DNA from: Lota lota
Taxonomy: Eukaryota; Chordata; Actinopteri; Gadiformes; Lotidae
Length of the DNA stretch: 64,000 nucleotides
Direction: 5' to 3'
Assembly: GCA_026745465.1 (NCBI GenBank)
Contig: JACYXH010000113.1
Location: 687,501 to 751,500, forward strand
Under the pieces are notes generated by a model. The model searched no databases. It was not told the origin of the DNA and saw only the letters and a list, made by a program, of their open reading frames with translations. Below, piece after piece: positions 1 to 12,440 of this stretch (position 1 is its first letter; every line of letters begins with the position of its first letter). The position numbers and the translations under genes are program-made.

Positions 1-77
1 AGAATCACCAATAGCTACGCTGCGAAAATGCACATGCCTGCAGTCTTTCTTCTTCTGCTCCTGGGGACGTGTGGTGG

Positions 78-316
78 TTGATGGTGGTGGTGGTGGAGGA
101 GGTAGTGGTGGTGGAGGTGGAGGTGGTGCTGGTGCTGGTGGAGGTAGTGGTGGTGGAGGTGGAGGTGGTGCTGGTGGTGGTGGTGGTGGAGGTGGAGGTG
201 GAGGTGGAGGTGGAGGTGGAGGTGGTGCTGGTGCTGGTGGTGGTGGTGGTGGAGGTGGAGGTGGTGGTAGTGGTGGAGGTGGTGGAGGTGGTGGTGGTGG
301 TGGGGGTGGGGGTGGT
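78..316. repeat. GGT/GGA trinucleotide-hexanucleotide array
   Basis: Irregular (GGTGGA)n and (GGT)n with a few GCT units. It creates poly-Gly, poly-Val and poly-His frames on both strands that are repeat artefacts. Confidence 0.95.
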
Positions 317-1540
317 CCAAGTAAAACGACCGAATCTGCGTCCTCTTTTGTTCTGAGTCGTCGGCCGCTCTCCGACAGCTCAGGGCTTCACGGCTATTTT
401 TCATTTGAGGACAAAAAAGAAAGAGAGAGCCCACGAAGAAGTGCTGAGGAGTGCTTCTCTGCGGTGCAGCTGCACGGGCGACAGACCAGTGACCTTCACT
501 GTGCTGTGTAGGCCACTTGTGTAGCGCAGAACCCGTTGTACATTGTACACTGGCTTTTGGCCCCCTCCATCGCTACTTTCACAAAAACTTTCAAGGGCTT
601 TAGAGATTGGTCGGGGACTGCAGGCACACACAGCAGCGTAATTAAAGGGATAAGCTGAGATCTCTGTAAACTGGGATATCTGTAAGTCGTACCCCGATTC
701 GGACGAGTTAGTTTGATTCTAAATTCATCGTTGTGCGATCAGAAGGGGAGTTGGTTGGGTTAGCGTTTGCTTTGCGTTAGCCGCGTCCTTTGACGCGCAG
801 AGTTACAGTAGCCTAGCTCCAGAATAAGCCTAGAATCTGTGTATTCCTGGCAACACACTTATTTATTTTCGAAAGATCTCCAATGTGTTCGTCGCTTATT
901 CAAAACGAGCCAGTAGCAACACGACACGATCGAAGTGAGCCTACAAACACACCGATACATAGTTCTGCACTATTTTCTCAGCTGTGGTTATTAAGGTGAC
1001 CTGTGATGAATTATATCACCGGCTGCTTCTGGCTGGGTCGTCTACTCTACCCGGAGGGCAACCTGTCACTCATTACCTGAGCGCTGTCGTTTTGATTGAG
1101 CGACTATTCTGAACACGCTGGACACTTTTGGAACGTGACTAAAGGTATATTCCCATCACATGGACAGGAGCTAGGCTGCCTCTGTAAGTCAATGGAAGCG
1201 GCTAACGGAAAGCAAATGCTAACCAGAGCAAACTCTCCTTCCGGATGCCGAGTCATGAATTTGGAATTAAACAACTCGTCCGAATGTGGGTCACGCAGGT
1301 CACCGCCGATTGACACATATCTCTGCGTGTGCCTTTAAGGGAACGAGGAAGTCTTAGAGTGTGTGACCTTCCAGTAGACTATGACTTCGATGAGTCAAGT
1401 CCAAGCGGTTCAAGGTGATGATTTGTTCTGTCCTGGTCAGGTCTTTGGCTGCAGTAGTGACACACATCTGCCCCCTAGCGAGTTTCAGCTGCACTGCAGG
1501 TGTGGTTTGTCTATGTGTCAAATAACGTATCAATCCACAT
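317..1540. other. Non-repetitive stretch without a recognised gene
   Basis: Mixed-composition sequence with only short frames. No splice-bounded coding segment or RNA gene was recognised. Confidence 0.5.
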
Positions 1541-1723
1541 GTTTGTCTGTCTGTCTGTCTGTCTGTCTCTCTGTCTGTCTGTCTGTCTGTATATATAGTA
1601 AAACACTGATGAACTCAATATCTAATAGAAATGCGGCCTTATATGTTAAAAAGTAAATCCTACTTAGAATTTAGATACCAAATGTATGTATCTAAGTAGG
1701 TAGGTAGGTACAAGGGTGGTGTG

Positions 1724-1793
<70 letters not shown>

Positions 1794-1800
1794 TACATAT
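1541..1800. repeat. (GTCT)n and (GT)n microsatellites
   Basis: A GTCT tetranucleotide run at about 1543-1590, a GTAG run near 1700, and an uninterrupted (GT)n at about 1725-1790 flanked by TACGTA/TATGTA. Confidence 0.9.
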
Positions 1801-3159
1801 GTATGTATATGTTACTTGACAGTACTAAACACACTATGCTTGACTATATGTTTTTCCATTGATCTTTTTGATTAACATGTGACACTGTATCCAATCTGAC
1901 TGTGTGGACTGTTTGTCCAGCAACATGCAGATTTAATCCTCACGGTCACAAAACACAAGGAAACATGCACTTCACTACCAGCCTTCTAAGACTTTTCTCT
2001 TCTTGTGTACATATCGCTCAGGATGCCTTGCTTCCTTCACGGTCTGCAGGTCTGGGAATTACTGTAAAGTCTGACGGATGTCAGGAGACAAGCTTCACAA
2101 GCTTCAGCGCAGTGTGTGCACACGCACCGTCAGCAAGCTTTATTCATGTCCCGCAGTCTGACACAAAGATTATTCTGGCTGTCGTTTGGCTTATAGGTTT
2201 TGACATGGTTGCAGTCGTACGACTGTAAACACGTTCCAGTGGAAACTATTTGGATCCAGAGAGATGGATGGGGAGATGGTGGAATATTCTGGGTTATAGA
2301 ATGTGTCAACACTTTTTTGCTGATTTAATGTAAGACGTAGTTGTATTAGAAATGTGCTGAGATTGATATGAGTTGAGAAACCTAGATTTTTTTTTGCATT
2401 TGCATGCATGGAGATACAATATGATAACTGACGCAATATTTATATGACATTACAAACTCAAAACATCGGTGACTTTTTTGGGCTAATCGATGGAGAGCTG
2501 GAAAAAGATAGTGTTTAATAATTTCTCGATTGCCTTGGTAAATACATTCTAGCAGAACTGAATAGTCTGGGGGCTATTTTGTTTTGTCTTGTTTTGACAT
2601 GGATAAATGGTGCCTTTAAAGCTTTTAAAGCTGTCCATCCACGGCCGCTGCTGAGGCGCAGAGATCGTGCGCGGTGCACTACGCTTCAATATCTAAATGA
2701 CGCAATGGCCAACTATCTAGATGACGTGCTCAGAGTGGACGGGTTCGCCTCTGTTCTGAACCCAGAGCTCTTCTTCTGCTCGTCAGTAACTGCTGTACTC
2801 ACTCCTCAAGGACACGGCCACCGCGACTCCGGTGTCAGGAAACGGACGATGGCGTGACGAAGCGCAACCTTGCTCGCTGTTTCCTGTAATTGCCTATACA
2901 TCAAAAACGTGTATCTGTAATACACCTTGGACATCGAGGCTTTATATATCTATAGTTATATATACATATACACACACACACATATATATATATACAGGGC
3001 CACAGGAAAGGGATACCTAAGAGTCTGTTACTGTCTTCCTGCGTGAGTCTAAATATATGACTGCACCAATCGATGGAGGTTCAGATGGAGAGATGTATCA
3101 ATGTCTAAGCTACGGTCGATGCATTATGATATTTATCTGTGAAGGGAACATGTTTTTCC

Positions 3160-3401
3160 CCATACGCACGCACAGGCACACACACAGGCGCATAGGCACA
3201 CAAACACACAAGACCCACATGACACACATACACACACACAAACACACACTCACACGACACACGCACACACCAAGGCACACACATCCACCTAGTTACTTTC
3301 TCCAAGACACACACACGCACACACCAAGACACAAACGACACTCACATATACACACACAATCACACACACAAAGACACACACAATCACACTCACGCACACA
3401 A

Positions 3402-3439
<38 letters not shown>

Positions 3440-3450
3440 ACTCACGCACT
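3160..3450. repeat. Interrupted (CA)n tract
   Basis: CACACA-rich DNA with GA/TC interruptions; pure CA near 3405-3432. His/Thr-rich frames across it are not genes. Confidence 0.9.
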
Positions 3451-3508
3451 CTCTCTTATCTCAAGCGACAGCTCTTCTGTTTCAGAATCCTTGTCTGTCT
3501 CCCTGCAG

Positions 3509-3567
3509 CCTCCACCTCTGGGGAAGGCCGGGTGGCGCTGGCCGTGGAGCCGCTGAGGGCCGTCTGA
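3509..3567 (+). other. Possible terminal coding exon (weak)
   Basis: After a good acceptor (CTCCCTGCAG, ending 3508) a short frame reads STSGEGRVALAVEPLRAV and then TGA, with strongly G/C-ending codons unlike the flanks. I do not recognise the peptide, and no partner exon was found to the left. It could be the last exon of an unseen plus-strand gene, or chance. Confidence 0.2.
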
Positions 3568-3719
3568 CTGAATGATCGCCTGCCTCGCGCCGGGGAAGCT
3601 ACAGCATCTCTGGTCCCTCCCCGCTAGCACCTGCTCAGCGCGTTACCAGGCAACAGCAGGAGTGGGTCGAACACCCTGGTGGATAGAGCAAGCTGAAAAG
3701 TGTCTCACAAAGATTAGAG

Positions 3720-3885
3720 ATGTGTGTGTGTATTAATGTGTGTGTGTGTTTTTGTGTGTGTGTGTGCGTGTGCACACAGACACACGCACAGAGACACACA
3801 CACACGCGCACACAGACACACGCACACTGACACATGCACACACAGACATGCACACACGCGCACGCACACACATGCACACACATAA
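3720..3885. repeat. (TG)n / (CA)n composite microsatellite
   Basis: A TG-rich half (3720-3771) followed by a CA-rich half (3772-3885), nearly self-complementary overall. Confidence 0.9.
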
Positions 3886-3984
3886 GGACATAACGCACGC
3901 ACTAAGCCGTGTCCTCATCATGATTCATATCAAAATCAGCAGGCTAAGTAGTAACATGATACTTTGTATATCTAAATACAAACA

Positions 3985-4050
3985 CAATTGAATTCATAAC
4001 GTTTAAATATTATACTTTGAAAACAAGGTCATCTGAATTTATTCGTCATG
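3985..4050 (-). repeat. Inverted fragment of the 1.4-kb unit
   Basis: This segment is an imperfect reverse complement of 4555-4615 (shared core TTGAATTCATAAC and ATTATACTTTGAAA). It lies upstream of the first direct unit, so 4050-4555 is bracketed by inverted copies. Confidence 0.75.
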
Positions 4051-4363
4051 GCATTTCAAGTTGTACCATTTAAAAAACACGATTAACAAAATCTGCGTTC
4101 AATAATTCTGACACAAAAATTCAAGTTGCAGATATTTGATATATTCGATATATATATATATACATACGATATTCATTACTCATATTCAAGTGGTCAAAAT
4201 ATGGACCAGAAAATTAACGCCATAAAAATTCAAACTGCAGTAGCAGGGCCTTCCAAGGCCAAACCAATAGAGACTGAGTGCAATCGAATCTACTGCCGGC
4301 CTATCAGAGCGCGATCCGTCAGTCATGTGATCAAAGAAAACTGCTCCAGAATTAAACCCAACG

Positions 4364-4393
4364 ATGGCCAACAGGGAGAACGACGGGGCTCAG
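4364..4393 (+). other. Candidate start exon, unrecognised (weak)
   Basis: ATG in the context CAACGATGG opens MANRENDGAQ and is followed by a donor (CAG|GTAAAT). A CCAAT motif lies about 100 bp upstream. It joins in phase to 8910-8934 (VKNKKWRF) and 15229-15296 (GAAPVLAILNLYDAQDVKPT), both with good splice signals. Short exons are easily found by chance and I know no matching family. Confidence 0.18.
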
Positions 4394-4459
4394 GTAAATT
4401 GTACGGTTTATGTCAACCATGTTTAATCAAAGTCGGACCTCAATAAGCACAGTAGGTTT

Positions 4460-7400
4460 CAGGGGTTCAAAAAACATCGTAACACAACATAACAGCCACC
4501 ATGACAGCAGTCTGTTCATTACGTTCAGTCTCGATTGCCGAGGTGAATTTAAAACAAATAAATTCAGATGATTTTGGTTTCAAAGTATAATATGTAAATG
4601 TTATGAATTCAATGGTGTTTTACATTTCCATATACAAAATTAAATGGCTTTTAAAATGTAAACCGTTATGATTTGCTTCCATGCACACCTGCATGTAGCT
4701 GTACTAATGAGGTTGCCGCTTCGTGGTAATGAGTTCGCGGGGCTTGTTGCAGCTCGCGCTCCGTTTGAACTATCTGTCTGCTGCCCGCACTTTTTACTTC
4801 AGTTCACTAAAGCAACTAGTTTGGTAGTAGCCGTCTTTTGTCTCAAATACACGGTAATTTTTTATGTTATTTGTACAAATTAAACCAGAACACGGTTGGA
4901 ATTTTCCGGTTAAACTTATGTGTGACTAATGACAAGTCTGGTCCTCGGTTTTCCAGGTTACCCGCAAGGAAACGAAGACTTTTCGAAGTAAAACCGACTG
5001 CTGTATCTGGACCTGCTGTGAGTAACATTTATTTTTCTACTAGGCCTACTTGATATGTTAAATAATGTTAGTTCTGGGTGTAACGGGACGTAAACTGTTT
5101 TAAATGAGTAGTTTTGCAAGTCATAGGCCTATTGCTATATTGAAATAAACGTGTTAGCATTTGAACAAGCCCCAATGTGACCGTCATGATTAGCCGCGCT
5201 GTTTAGAGCAGTGCTTGTAGAAGCTCGAGACCTCATTAACTTTAAATTGGCCGCCATCAGAAGTAGTAGGCGGGGAAATGACGGCACACAATGCCGGTGT
5301 TACGCCATATTGTGTGACACCGGGGGTCGCTGTTTCATATTTTCTGCAACACACACGAGCTTATAGCGTTGACTGAGTAAATTACTAATAAACATTATGT
5401 CGCCATCGCTCACTCGGGATGGGTTCATGGGTTTTGTTACACCGGGCCATAGCCCGTAGAGTGGCTGAAGCTAAGCGGTTGATTTGTCTCTGTGGTGGCA
5501 CGATGATGATGACGGGCCTTTCTCTTGATACAAACGGGAATAGATACAAGTGGTGTGGGTCAATTCTAAACAGCATTTTACACAGTAGCCTATAATAGGA
5601 AATGCTCAAAGGTAAATCAACGTAATTAAAGACTGATAGTTGCTTCTTCTTAAGCTCGTGTGTGTTTCCGCACGTCAACGACTTCATGCATGTCTACGCA
5701 CAGAATACGGCGTGACACCGGCGTCTTTAGACGGCAGAATTGCATTGACTTGTATGTGAAACATAACTCGGTAATAGCCTATTAATATGAAAGTGAAATT
5801 GGGGATCGTGGAATAGTCATCTTTGTCGTTAAATGGGAAATAATAACTGTTTACACTATTATTATTCAGGGGTTCGAAAAACCTCGTAACACAACAGCCA
5901 CCATGACAGCAGTCTGTTCATTAGGTTCAGTCTCGATTGGCGAGGTGACTTTTAAACGAATGAATTCAGATGATTTTGGTTTCAAAGTATAATATGTAAA
6001 TGTTATGAATTCAATGGTGTTTTACATTTCCATATATAAAATTAAATGGCTTTTAAAATGTAAACCGTTATGATTTGCTTCCATGCACACCTGCATGTAG
6101 CTGTACTAATTAGGTTGCCGCTTCGTGGTAATGAGTTCGCGGGCTTGTTGCAGCTCGCGCTCCGTTTGAACTATCTGTCTGCTGCCCGCACTTTTTACTT
6201 CAGTTCACTAAAGCAACTAGTTTGGTAGTAGCCGTCTTTTGTCTCAAATACACGGTAATTTTTAATGTTATTTTTTACAAATGAAACCAGAACACGGTTG
6301 GAATTTTCCGGTTAAACTTATGTGTGACTAATGACAAGTCTGGTCCTCGGTTTTCCAGGTTACCCGCAAGGAAACGAAGACTTTTCGAAGTAAAACCGAC
6401 TGCTGTATCTGGACCTGCTGTGAGTAACATTTATTTTTCTACGAGGCCTACTTGATATGTTAAATAATGTTAGTTCTGGGTGTAACGGGACGTAAACTGT
6501 TTTAAATGAGTAGTTTTGCAAGTCATAGGCCTATTGCTATATTGAAATAGACGTGTTAGCATTTGAACAAGCCCCAATGTGACCGTCATGATTAGCCGCG
6601 CTGTTTAGAGCAGTGCTTGTAGAAGCTCGAGACCTCATTAACTTTAAATTGGCCGCCATCAGAAGTAGTAGGCGGGGAAATGACGGCACACAATGCCGGT
6701 GTTACGCCATATTGTGACACCGGGGGTCGCTGTTTCATATTTTCTGCAACACACACGAGCTTATAGCGTTGACTGAGTAAATTACTAATAAACATTATGT
6801 CGCCATCGCTCACTCGGGATGGGTTCATTGGTTTTGTTACACCGGGCCATAGCCCGTAGAGTGGCTGAAGCTAAGCGGTTGATTTGTCTCTGTGGTGGCA
6901 CGATGATGATGACGGGCCTTTCTCTTGATACAAACGGGAATAGATACAAGTGGTGTGGGTCAATTCTAAACAGCATTTTACACAGTAGCCTATAATAGGA
7001 AATGCTCAAAGGTAAATCAACGTAATTAAAGACTGATAGTTGCTTCTTCTTAAGCTCGTGTGTGTTTCCGCACGTCAACGACTTCATGCATGTCTACGCA
7101 CAGAATACGGCGTGACACCGGCGTCTTTAGACGGCAGAATTGCATTGACTTGTATGTGAAACATAACTCGGTAATAGCCTATTAATATGAAAGTGAAATT
7201 GGGGATCGTGGAATAGTAATCTTTGTAGTTAAATGGGAAAGAATAACTGTTTACACTATTATTATTCAGGGGTTCGAAAAACCTCGTAACACAACAGCCA
7301 GCGTGACAGCAGTCTGTTCATTACATTCAGTCTCGATTGCCGAGGTGAATTTAAAACGAATAAATTCAGATGATTTTGGTTTCAAAGTATAATATGTAAA

Positions 7401-8345
7401 TGTTATGAATTCAATGGTGTTTTACATTTCCATATACAAAATTAAATGGCTTTTAAAATGTAAACCGTTATGATTTGCTTCCATGCACACCTGCATGTAG
7501 CTGTACTAATGAGGTTGCCGCTTCGTGGTAATGAGTTCGCGGGGCTTGTTGCAGCTCGCGCTCCGTTTGAACTATCTGTCTGCTGCCCGCACTTTTTACT
7601 TCAGTTCAGTAAAGCAACTAGTTTGGTAGTAGCCGTCTTTTGTCTCAAATACACGGTAATTTTTAATGCTATATATATATATTTTTATTTTTACAAATGA
7701 AACCAGAACACGGTTGGAATTTTCCGGTTAAACTTATGTGTGACTAATGACAAGTCTGGTCCTCGGTTTTCCAGGTTACCCGCAAGGAAACGAAGACTTT
7801 TCGAAGTAAAACCGACTGCTGTATCTGGACCTGCTGTGAGTAACATTTATTTTTCTACTAGGCCTACTTGATATGTTAAATAATGTTAGTTCTGGGTGTA
7901 ACGGGACGTAAACTGTTTTAAATGAGTAGTTTTGCAAGTCATAGGCCTATTGCTATATTGAAATAAACGTGTTAGCATTTGAACAAGCCCCAATGTGACT
8001 GTCATGATTAGCCGCGCTGTTTAGAGCAGTGCTTGTAGAAGCTCGAGACCTCATTAACTTTAAATTGGCCGCCATCAGAAGTAGTAGGCGGGGAAATGAC
8101 GGCACACAATGCCGGTGTTACGCCATATTGTGTGACACCGGGGGTCGCTGTTTCATATTTTCTGCAACACACACGAGCTTATAGCGTAGACTGAGTAAAT
8201 TACTAATAAACATTATGTCGCCATCGCTCACTCGGGATGGGTTCATTGGTTTTGTTACACCGGGCCATAGCCCGTAGAGTGGCTGAAGCTAAGCGGTTGA
8301 TTTGTCTCTGTGGTGGCACAATGATGATGACGGGCCTTTCTCTTG
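4460..8345. repeat. 1.4-kb tandem repeat, about 2.8 copies
   Basis: Near-identical units begin with CAGGGGTTC at 4460, 5868 and 7268 (spacing 1408 and 1400). Each copy carries the same small frames and the same 61-nt exon-like segment between a strong acceptor and donor (4957-5017 in copy 1). Copy 3 breaks at 8345 into TATC/GATA repeats and resumes for about 25 bp near 8470. The very high identity suggests recent duplication. No gene is recognised inside. Confidence 0.93.
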
Positions 8346-8349
8346 ATAC

Positions 8350-8470
8350 AAACGGGAATATATATAGAGACAGCTATCTATAGATATAGCTGGATATATA
8401 GCTATAGAGAGATGGATAGATAGCGATAGATATATAGATATATAGATAGATGGATAGATATCTATCACTA
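8350..8470. repeat. TATA/GATA-type microsatellite in copy 3
   Basis: TATC/TAGA/TATAGC repeats interrupt the third 1.4-kb unit. Confidence 0.85.
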
Positions 8471-9039
8471 TTAGTTGCTTCTCCTTAAGCAATTCGCTTT
8501 TTTATTTATTTGATTATTCACTAATTAAAACACTTAGATGGAGATATAGATAAAGCTATATCTGCTAAGTCTGTTCCAACTGCACCTTTATGCAATAAAG
8601 TAAAAAAAAAATATTATTTTAATAAAGTTTCTACAGGTGAAAGTACTTTGTTAGATTGAAGCCCACTGACTTCCACTATAAAAAAGTTAATTTATCTTAC
8701 AAATTATTAAAAATATCAAAAGCTTAATAATAAAGAACTGGAATTTAAAACTTGTAATAAATTAGTCTCTCTACAAATGTGAGAGTAGACAAGTGCCCAA
8801 GATTGGGGAAAGGAACGCATGAATAAATTGAACAGGAAGCAACTTTGCCACCGTGTTCAGTGGTTCATTTGAGCTCTAAAACTAATCTGCTCGTTGCGCT
8901 CCTTCACAGGTCAAGAACAAGAAATGGAGATTCTGTGAGTATCACAACTGAATCATGAAGAAGAAACTGCGAACTGTAAGTCCCGAATTTTCCTTTTTAT
9001 GCTGAGGCCTCATTTTGGCCTCCTGGTTGGTTGAGGCTC

Positions 9040-9500
9040 ACTCGACCCCCCTCCACCTCATGCGCCCCATGCCCCCATGCCCCCCCATGGCCCCCCATGC
9101 CCTCTCGGGGCCCACCCCATGCCCCCGCTCTCTCGGGCCCCGCTCTCTCGGGCCCCCACTCTCACATACCCGCACTCTCACATGCCCGCACTCTCACATG
9201 CCCCTCTCATGCCCCTCTCATGCCCCTCTCATGCCCCTCTCATGCCCCCGCTCTCATGCCCCCGCTCTCAGGCCCCCGCTCTCAGGCCCCCGCTCTCAGG
9301 CCCCTCTCTCTGTCCCCTCTCTCTCTGTCCCCTCTCTCTCTGTCCCCTCTCTCTCTGTCCCCTCTCTCTCTGTCCCCTCTCTCTCTCTCTCTGTCCCTCC
9401 CCTCTCTCTCTGTCCCTCCCCTCTCTCTGGCCCCCCTCTCTCTCTCTGTCCCCCCTCTCTCTCTGTCCTCTCTCTCAGGCCCCCTGCCCTCAGGACCCCC
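9040..9500. repeat. C/T-rich short tandem repeats
   Basis: Successive arrays of GCCCCTCTCAT-like and CCCCTCTCTCTCTGT-like units. Ser/Pro/Leu-rich frames here are repeat artefacts. Confidence 0.9.
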
Positions 9501-10097
9501 GCCCTGCTCTGATATTTTTTTGCCCACTTTCCCACTACTTTGCTGAACATTGCATCACATCACATGTGTTTTGTCTTACTGATGGGGGCTATATGGTTTG
9601 AGTGATCAGAGATGCATGCTAGGGTTCTGTGCTGTCTGACATCTACAGCTCTGTAGATGTGCCCCCTCGGGAGAAACCAAGTGTTTAAGGGGCCCTCGTA
9701 ACGTCAGTTATGTGAATTAGAACGTCCTTCAAGATAGTGACAGGGACTCCCTGAGGAGAAACGCCAGGGGCAAGGTGTGAGGGCTCGTCCATTCAGCAAC
9801 TAGGACACAACCTAGCTCTTACAGGAGACAACCATTGAGCACATTGCAACGTTCTCTTCCATACATCTTGAAGCCGTGGCGACGGTTTCTCTACCTCCCC
9901 AGCTGGAGGAGAGCACAACTGCAGTTCGGAAAGGGTTCTTGTTGGGATCTTTCCAGGATGGTTGCTGATTTGAGGGGACCCATCTTCCAGGGCCAGCTGG
10001 CGTCGCCCATTACTCTGCAGTTCAGCTTGAGAAAGGCTCGTGTCTGAGCCAGTAGGGGGCTCATCGGCCTGCTGCCAAGATGGGATGATGAGGATCC

Positions 10098-11310
10098 TGC
10101 TGTTCAAGACCTACCAACCCACCACTGGTCTGTCCTTCAGCTCAAGACCTACCAACCCACCACTGGTCTGTCCTTCAGCTCAAGACCTACCAACCCACCA
10201 CTGGTCTGTCCTTCTGTTTAAGACCTACCAACCCACCACTGGTCTGTTCTTCAGCTCAAGACATACCAACCCACCACTGGGTTCTCCTTCAGCTTAAGAC
10301 CTACCAACCCACCACTGGTCTGTCCTGCTCAAGACCTACCAACCCAGCACTGGTCTGTCCTTCTGCTCAAGACCTACCAACCCAGCACTGGTCTGTCCTT
10401 CAGCTTAAGACCTACCAACCCACCACTGGTCTGTCCTGCTCAAGACCTACCAACCCACCACTGGTCTGTCCTTCTGCTCAAGACCTACCAACCCACCACT
10501 GGTCTGTCCTTCAGCTCAAGACCTATCAACCCACCACTGGTCTGTCCTTCTGCTCAAGACCTACCAACCCACCACTGGTCTGTCCTTCAGCTCAAGACCT
10601 ACCAACCCACCACTGGTCTTTCCGTCAGCTCAAGACCTACCAACCCACCACTGGTCTGTCCTTCTGCTCAAGACCTACCAACCCACCACTGGTCTGTCCT
10701 TCTGCTCAAGACCTACCAACCCACCACTGGTCTGTCCTTCTGCTCAAGACCTATCAACCCACCACTGGTCTGTCCTTCTGCTCAAGACCTACCAACCCAC
10801 CGCTGGTCTGTCCTTCTGCTCAAGACCTACCAACCCACCGCTGGTCTGTCCTTCTGCTCAAGACCTACCAACCCACCACTGGTCTGTCCTTCTGCTCAAG
10901 ACCTACCAACCCACCACTGGTCTGTCCTTCTGCTCAAGACCTACCACCCCACCACTGGTCTGTCCTTCTGCTCAAGACCTACCAACCCACCACTGGTCTG
11001 TCCTACATCTCAAGACCTACCAACCCACCGCTGGTCTGTCCTTCTGCTCAAGACCTACCACCCCACCACTGGTCTGTCCTTCTGCTCAAGACCTACCACC
11101 CCACCACTGGTCTGTCCTTCAGTTCAAGACCTACCACCCCACCACTGGTCTGTCCTTCTGTTTAAGACCTACCAGCCAACCACTGGGTTCTCCTTCTGCT
11201 CAAGACCTACCAACCCACCACTGGTCTGTCCTTCAGCTCAAGACCTACCAACCCACCACTGGTCTGTCCTTCTGTTTAAGACCTACCAACCAACCACTGG
11301 GCTGTTCTTC
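10098..11310. repeat. 38-bp minisatellite, ~32 copies
   Basis: Unit built on CAAGACCTACCAACCCACCA plus CTGGTCTGTCCTTCTGCT, with AGCT/TTTA variants. It lies inside the inverted-repeat element. Confidence 0.95.
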
Positions 11311-11644
11311 TCAACAGATTATGTTCTCACCACTTCCATCAAATCCTGTCCCTGTCCTCAAGCTCATCAAACTGCGGCACAGTTTGCATCTGAAGGAAAC
11401 TTATTCAGGAAACCACTGGACTGCCAGGTCCTCACTTCAGGGACTTGAGTCTACCTTGTATATATTTTGGAGACATCCTCCACAATCTGCACAATCACCA
11501 ATCTCGGACAGTACTGAATGTTCAAGAATGTTGTACACAATTTGAATCTGACGCCAAAGGTATTATCTTACTTTGTTACCTTGTTTGGTAAGTATGGTAG
11601 TCATTTGTTTAATTCTTTAATTTGTATTTTTTCATACATGTGTG

Positions 11645-12440
11645 AGCCTGGCCAGCTTTCAACCTGGCATAGGTACTTCATGTGAGCGTGGCCAGCTTTC
11701 AACCTGGCATAGGGTACTTCATGTGAGCGTGGCCAGCTTTCAACCTGGCATAGGGTACTTCATGTGAGTGTGGTCAGCTTTCAACCTGGCATAGGGTACT
11801 TCATGTGAGCGTGGCCAGCTTTCAACCTGGCATAGGGTACTTCATGTGAGTGTGGCCAGCTTTCAACCTGGCATAGGGTACTTCATGTGAGCGTGGCCAG
11901 CTTTCAACCTGGCATAGGGTACTTCATGTGAGCGTGGCCAGCTTTCAACCTGGCATAGGTACTTCATGTGAGCGTGGCCAGCTTTCAACCTGGCATAGGG
12001 TACTTCATGTGAGCGTGGTCAGCTTTCAACCTGGCATAGGGTACTTCATGTGAGCGTGGCCAGCTTTCAACCTGGCATAGGGTACTTCATGTGAGCGTGG
12101 CCAGCTTTCAACCTGGCATAGGGTACTTCATGTGAGCGTGGTCAGCTTTCAACCTGGCATAGGGTACTTCATGTGAGCGTGGCCAGCTTTCAACCTGGCA
12201 TAGGGTACTTCATGTGAGCGTGGTCAGCTTTCAACCTGGCATAGGGTACTTCATGTGAGCGTGGCCAGCTTTCAACCTGGCATAGGGTACTTCATGTGAG
12301 CGTGGCCAGCTTTCAACCTGGCATAGGGTACTTCATGTGAGCGTGGCCAGCTTTCAACCTGGCATAGGGTACTTCATGTGAGTGTGGTCAGCTTTCAACC
12401 TGGCATAGGGTACTTCATGTGAGCGTGGCCAGTGTTTCAC
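11645..12440. repeat. 41-bp minisatellite, ~19 copies
   Basis: Unit built on ATGTGAGCGTGGCCAGCTTT plus CAACCTGGCATAGGGTACTTC, very uniform apart from C/T switches. It is the second array inside the inverted-repeat element. Confidence 0.95.

Noticed and set aside
10098..12440. CRISPR-like regular repeats
   Set aside because: Units are contiguous with no unique spacers, in a vertebrate genome; these are minisatellites.
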